Positions 60,031-64,000 of a DNA stretch of 64,000 bases are shown one piece after another (position 1 is the first letter of the stretch; each line of letters opens with the position of its first letter). The DNA lies in contig NZ_JACGWV010000003.1 in the NCBI RefSeq assembly GCF_014137995.1, positions 925,850 through 989,849 of the forward strand. The letters are read 5' to 3'. The notes under the pieces are model-generated. The model made no database searches. It saw only the letters and a program-made list of their open reading frames with translations, and had not been told where the DNA came from. The translations under genes and the position numbers were made by a program. The DNA is from Promicromonospora sukumoe (GTDB lineage: Bacteria > Actinomycetota > Actinomycetes > Actinomycetales > Cellulomonadaceae).

Positions 60031-62322
60031 GTGAAGCGCACCCCAGGGGGCTTGGGCGCACTCGCGACGGCGGTACTGGTCGCGTTCGGCGCAGTCATTC
60101 CTACGATGTCGGCGTCGGCGGAGACCACCGCCGGATGGGCCGACTGGGACCCGTTGACCGGGTCCGCCGGCGACTGGTCGACCAGCATGCGGCTCCCGGC
60201 GGGCGGCTTCCCGGAGGCCACGGTGACCTCGGACTCGCGCGGCGGCGTCGGCGTCATCTCCGGGGCCTCGTCGTGGCTGAGCCAGGCCACGCCGCCCGGC
60301 GAGATCTTCGGGTCCAGCCGCGACCAGCAGTACCTCAACCTGCGCCCGCAGGCCGATCGGCCGACGTCGCCGTCGACCACCACCTACACGTTCGAGCGCC
60401 CGACGCCGACGGGCGGCTGGGCCTTCGTGCTCGGCGACATCGACGCCGACCGCGCCGTCGTCACGGCGCTCGGCGCCGACGGCCGGCAGCTCGCCGGCGC
60501 GGAGCTCGGCTTCCAGGGCGGCTTCAACTACTGCACCGTCGCCGGCTCGCCGTCCTGCACGGGTGACCCGGCGGACGTGCCGGCCTGGGACCCGGCGACC
60601 GGCGAGCTGATCGGCAACCCCGCGGCGAACGACACGTCGGGCGCCGCCGGCTGGTTCCTCCCCACGACGCCGATCAAGACCCTGACCGTCCAGTTCTTCC
60701 AGCGCAGCGGCTTCCCCGTCTACCAGACCTGGTTCGCCTCGCTGGCGCGCGACATCTCCGGCACGGTCGAGGTGGTCGACGACGCCGGCGCGCCGCAGGG
60801 CGTCCTGCCCGGTGCCGGCCTCACCCTGTTCGGCCCGGACGGCACGGAGCTCGCGACGACGACGTCGGACGAGAGCGGCCAGTACGCCTTCCCCGGCTAC
60901 ACGGCCACGTCCGGCTACCGCGTCGAGCTGACCACCCTCCCGGAGGCCGACGACGAGCACCCGTTCGGGCTCGTGCCGTACGGCGACCGCGAGGTGGGCG
61001 AGATCGACCTCTCCGCCGAGGACGCCGCCGGCGTCGACCTCGCGGCCCGCGACATCGTCCCCGTCGCCGTGAGCGGCGCGGTCCTGACCGACGACGGCAC
61101 GCCCGTCCCCGGCGCGACCGTCACCCTGACCCCGGTGGGCGGGGGGCCTGCGCTCACGGCCGTGACCAGCTCGACGGGCGAGTACCTGGTCGACGGCGTC
61201 GGCTGGGACACCGAGAACGACCAGCCCCAGCAGTACACGTTCGCTGTGAGCGACCTGCCCGACGGGTTCGCGGTCGCGACCTCGCCGGACGACGTCACCG
61301 TCGAGGTCGGCCAGGAGGAGGCCAGCACGGGCAACGACTTCGTCGTCCGGGCGCCCGCCTCGCTCTCCGGCACGGTGACGGCGGGCGGCGAGCCACTCGC
61401 GGGCGTCGTCGTCACGCGGGACGGCCCGGGCGGCCCGGTCAGCACGACGACGGGCGCCGACGGCGGCTACCTCTTCGAGGACGTGCCGCCGGGCGACCAC
61501 ACCGTGAGCATCGACGTGCCCGACGGGTACCGCGCCGACGGCCCGGACTCGCGGGACGTCACGGTCGGCGCCGACGACGTGACCGACGTCGACTTCGGCC
61601 TGTCCCACCCGGGCGCGATCGGCGGCACCGTGACCGACGACGCGGGGGCGCCCGTGGCCGGCGCGACCGTGACGGTGGAGGGCCCGGACGGTCCGGTCAC
61701 GCTGGTCACCGATGACGTGGGCGGCTACTTCGTCGGCGACCTGCCGCCGGGGGACTACACGATCACGCTCACCGTGCCCGACGGGTACACGGCCGAGGCG
61801 ACCGAGCGGACCGTGACCCTGACCAGCGCGGGCGAGAGCCTGCTCCAGGAGGACTTCGCGCTGGTCGCCGAGCCCGCCGAGAACCTGCCGGCCGGCGGGA
61901 CGGTCACCCACACGGAGGGTGCCCCGGTGCCCGGCACCGAGGTGACGGTGACCGACGGCGACGGGACGACCGTCGGCACCGCGACCACCGACGACGAGGG
62001 CGCGTGGCGCACCGAGCTGCCCCCGGGGTCGTACACCGCCGTCGTGCACCCGGGCGAGGGGTACGTGGTCGAGGGCGAGGACACCCTCGCCTTCGAGGTC
62101 GTGGACGAGGCGGTCACCGGGCTCGACTTCGTGCTCGCGAACGCGGCGCAGGCGCCCAGCCCGGCGCCGGGCACCGACCCGTCGGCCGGGCCCGAGCCGG
62201 ACCCCGCGGAGCCGGGCGACCTGGCCGCCACGGGCGCGACCGTCGGCTCGGTGGCGCTGGCCGCCGGGGTGCTCATCGCCGTGGGCGTCGGGATGGTCCG
62301 GGGGTCGCGCCGCAAGAGCTGA
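60031..62322 (+). CDS. sortase-anchored repeat protein with SdrD_B/carboxypeptidase-regulatory-like domains
   Basis: 763 residues. Signal peptide (VKRTPGGLGALATAVLVAFG, cleaved near SASAET), a ~220-residue N-terminal beta domain, then about five Ig-like/regulatory repeats of 80-90 residues with the recurring pattern GTVTDDAGAPVAGATVTVEG, YxFxDVPPGDYT and VPDGYTA. The C-terminus is DLAATGATVGSVALAAGVLI plus RGSRRKS: a LAATG sortase-E-like signal, membrane helix and basic tail. A cell-wall-attached adhesin or stalk protein. Several possible starts (TTG 60010, GTG 60022, GTG 60031) lack ribosome sites; GTG 60031 gives the cleanest signal peptide. Confidence 0.85.
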   Translation: MKRTPGGLGALATAVLVAFGAVIPTMSASAETTAGWADWDPLTGSAGDWSTSMRLPAGGFPEATVTSDSRGGVGVISGASSWLSQATPPGEIFGSSRDQQYLNLRPQADRPTSPSTTTYTFERPTPTGGWAFVLGDIDADRAVVTALGADGRQLAGAELGFQGGFNYCTVAGSPSCTGDPADVPAWDPATGELIGNPAANDTSGAAGWFLPTTPIKTLTVQFFQRSGFPVYQTWFASLARDISGTVEVVDDAGAPQGVLPGAGLTLFGPDGTELATTTSDESGQYAFPGYTATSGYRVELTTLPEADDEHPFGLVPYGDREVGEIDLSAEDAAGVDLAARDIVPVAVSGAVLTDDGTPVPGATVTLTPVGGGPALTAVTSSTGEYLVDGVGWDTENDQPQQYTFAVSDLPDGFAVATSPDDVTVEVGQEEASTGNDFVVRAPASLSGTVTAGGEPLAGVVVTRDGPGGPVSTTTGADGGYLFEDVPPGDHTVSIDVPDGYRADGPDSRDVTVGADDVTDVDFGLSHPGAIGGTVTDDAGAPVAGATVTVEGPDGPVTLVTDDVGGYFVGDLPPGDYTITLTVPDGYTAEATERTVTLTSAGESLLQEDFALVAEPAENLPAGGTVTHTEGAPVPGTEVTVTDGDGTTVGTATTDDEGAWRTELPPGSYTAVVHPGEGYVVEGEDTLAFEVVDEAVTGLDFVLANAAQAPSPAPGTDPSAGPEPDPAEPGDLAATGATVGSVALAAGVLIAVGVGMVRGSRRKS

Positions 62323-62350
62323 GCCGGCGCTCCCTGAGCCCACCGGCCGG

Positions 62351-62372
62351 GGCCCGGCCCTCGGGCCGGCCC
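62351..62372 (+). terminator. GC-rich hairpin after the anchored-protein gene
   Basis: A 7-bp GC stem around a TC loop, extended beyond one mismatch, about 30 bp after the stop of the preceding gene. No T-run. Confidence 0.4.
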
Positions 62373-62486
62373 TTGCGGCCCGCCCGACACTCCCTCTAGT
62401 GTGCACATGTCATACATATTCCCTCGCGGACCGGTGCTGCCTCCCGGCCGCGGGCGGAGCACGGCACACGACGAGGGAGTCTCTCG

Positions 62487-64000
62487 ATGACGAGAACGAA
62501 CCATCCCGGCGCGCGGCTGCGCGCGGCGGCCGCGGCCCTGGTGCTCACGACGGTGGCGGCGCTCGGCGCCGGTGCCCCGGCGTCGGCGCTTCCCGCGGGA
62601 CCCGGCCACGGACGGCTCACCGTCTACGTCGCGCCCACGGGCGACGACGCGAACCCGGGCACGAAGCAGGCCCCGTTCCGCACGATCGCCGCGGCGCGCG
62701 ACGCGCTCGAGGGCCGCACCTCGGAGCGTCACCGGGGCACCGTCAACATCCGGGGCGGCGAGTACGTGCTGGACGACACGGTCGCGCTGACCGGCGCCGA
62801 GAACTCGTGGGTCACGTACACCGCGTACCGCGGCGAGGACGTGACGATCACGGGCACGCACGAGCTGCCGGCCGACGGCTGGCAGCGCCTGACCGACCTC
62901 GGTGCGGACGAGCTGGCCCAGCCGCAGTACGCGGCGAACACCCGGCTGGACACGGACGCGCTGCGCGACGGCGTCTGGGTCTACGACCTGGGCGCGCAGG
63001 GGATCGACCCCGGCACGCTCTACAAGAACGGCTTCAACTGGGTGCAGCAGCCGTTCGCCCCGGAGCTCGTGGTCGACGGCGCCACCCAGACGCTGGCCGA
63101 GTACCCGAACGGGAACGCCTGCGAGACCAAGGACACGGCCTGCCACCTGTGGGGCACCGGCGGCAAGTGGGGCGCCGTCGGGCCGCAGGACCTGATGAAC
63201 GTGGACCTGCTGGGCCGGTTCGGCGCGCAGGGGCACTGGGAGCGCAGCGGCACCACGCCGCGCGGGCAGTTCGAGGACAAGAAGCAGACGCTGGCCGACC
63301 CCGACGACCGCGGCTCCTGGTCCTCCGAGAAGATGCGCACCATGACGCCGTCGGTCTTCACCGTGGGCGGCCGGGCCGCCGAGGGCGACCGGTACCAGCG
63401 CTGGGCGCCGCAGGCCGAGCCCGTGGTGGACGACCTGGGCGGACGCGGCCTCGGCGAGTACGCCGACGTGCCCGTCCAGCTCGACCCGCGGTGGATCGAG
63501 GACATCGACAGCACGCGGTACGAGACCGAGGCCTGGCTGTCGGGCTACCTCGGCAACAACTACGCCAACGACATGGTGCGGCTCCTGTCCTGGGACGAGG
63601 ACCGGCTGTACGCCAAGTACCCGTCGATGTACATCCCGCAGGACGAGTGGACCAAGGTCAAGGTCGTCAACGTGCTGTCCGAGATGGACGCCGTCGGCGA
63701 GTACTACATCGACCGGTACGACGGCCACGACGTCCTGTACTACGTGCCCGACGGCGGCACCGTCGAGGGCAAGGCCGTCTCGCTGATGTCGTTCGACAAG
63801 AGCTTCTTCCACCTGGAGGGCACCACGGGCGTTACGCTGCGCGGGCTCGGCATGACGGGTTCGCTGGTGAGCGGCGTGCAGCTCCTGGACACCGTCGGCA
63901 CGCTGATCGACGACGTCGAGATCTCGAACGTGAGCATGGACGCCGTCCGGATCGGCCGGACCGCCGACACGATCACCGCGATGCCCGACTACCAGACCTT
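62487..64000 (+). CDS. secreted right-handed beta-helix protein, C-terminus beyond window
   Basis: About 504 residues before the window ends. The signal peptide (RLRAAAAALVLTTVAALGAG, to PASA) precedes YVAPTGDDANPGTKQAPFRT, the typical opening of parallel beta-helix proteins that include polysaccharide lyases and glycosidases. Further on, GTTGVTLRGLGMTGSLVSGV looks like a first helix coil. No catalytic residues can be assigned from the part present. ATG 62487 has GAGGGA upstream. It follows the sortase-anchored gene in the same direction. Confidence 0.85.
   Translation, partial: MTRTNHPGARLRAAAAALVLTTVAALGAGAPASALPAGPGHGRLTVYVAPTGDDANPGTKQAPFRTIAAARDALEGRTSERHRGTVNIRGGEYVLDDTVALTGAENSWVTYTAYRGEDVTITGTHELPADGWQRLTDLGADELAQPQYAANTRLDTDALRDGVWVYDLGAQGIDPGTLYKNGFNWVQQPFAPELVVDGATQTLAEYPNGNACETKDTACHLWGTGGKWGAVGPQDLMNVDLLGRFGAQGHWERSGTTPRGQFEDKKQTLADPDDRGSWSSEKMRTMTPSVFTVGGRAAEGDRYQRWAPQAEPVVDDLGGRGLGEYADVPVQLDPRWIEDIDSTRYETEAWLSGYLGNNYANDMVRLLSWDEDRLYAKYPSMYIPQDEWTKVKVVNVLSEMDAVGEYYIDRYDGHDVLYYVPDGGTVEGKAVSLMSFDKSFFHLEGTTGVTLRGLGMTGSLVSGVQLLDTVGTLIDDVEISNVSMDAVRIGRTADTITAMPDYQT

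Noticed and set aside
61080..61860. Tandem DNA repeats as a possible mobile or CRISPR-like array
   Set aside because: The repeats are degenerate, in frame and explained by the repeated Ig-like protein domains; no regular spacers.

Overview
The window is about 64 kb of very GC-rich, densely coded chromosomal DNA. The gene content points to a Gram-positive, monoderm actinobacterium, most likely from the Micrococcales (Promicromonosporaceae or Cellulomonadaceae-like). That placement is an inference from gene families and codon style, not a measured phylogeny. Supporting points are the conserved actinobacterial island ThiF / zincin-2 / YgjP-like M48 / PDZ-Lon / UPF0182, frequent GTG starts, ATGA, GTGA and TGATG gene overlaps, an actinobacterial-type paa operon with a TetR PaaR, and a LAATG-type sortase signal. 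No gap between genes reaches 300 bases. No CRISPR array, insertion sequence, prophage or rRNA was seen.

Layout. 1-7.7 kb: the conserved membrane/protease island. 7.7-16.9 kb: a nicotianamine-synthase-like gene, the initiator tRNA, a MerR regulator, a secreted peptidase-like hydrolase, and a LysR-centred cluster (SDR, LysR, LLM flavin enzyme, CPBP protease) in which one ~70-bp regulatory element occurs twice. 16.9-19.4 kb: an RsbQ/RsbP-like stress-signalling pair. 19.4-22.8 kb: two Gfo/Idh/MocA dehydrogenases with a LacI regulator and an 18-bp perfect palindrome. 22.8-27 kb: an Lrp regulator divergent from a branched-chain/pyruvate-type 2-oxo acid dehydrogenase operon (E1a, E1b, E2). 27-36.2 kb: phenylacetate catabolism, with paaABCDE plus an enoyl-CoA hydratase leftward, and PaaR, a second hydratase, a 3-hydroxyacyl-CoA dehydrogenase and PaaZ rightward. 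Two matching PaaR-type sites flank paaR.

36.3-51.7 kb: a Tad/Flp pilus locus. Leftward from 51.1 kb it encodes a zinc-ribbon protein, CpaB/RcpC, a TadZ protein continuous with a TadE-like pseudopilin domain, TadE, TadA, TadB, TadC, a histidine kinase and response regulator, the small Flp pilin, an OmpA-domain lipoprotein, a Tad-like protein and an oversized acidic prepilin. A second, 831-residue prepilin-like protein converges on it from the left. This is the least conventional part of the window. The same G|Qxx(V/I)E processing motif recurs in five proteins of very different size.

51.7-64 kb: a two-repeat ABM-like protein, a DUF6510 / ferredoxin-reductase / molybdopterin-oxidoreductase redox trio divergent from a three-domain flavoprotein lacking the CxxC of thioredoxin reductases, a LacI-ribokinase-RpiB-MFS sugar operon, a sortase-anchored repeat protein and the start of a secreted beta-helix protein. 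A 20-bp-stem hairpin family occurs twice (about 27.0 and 56.0 kb), each time between convergent genes.
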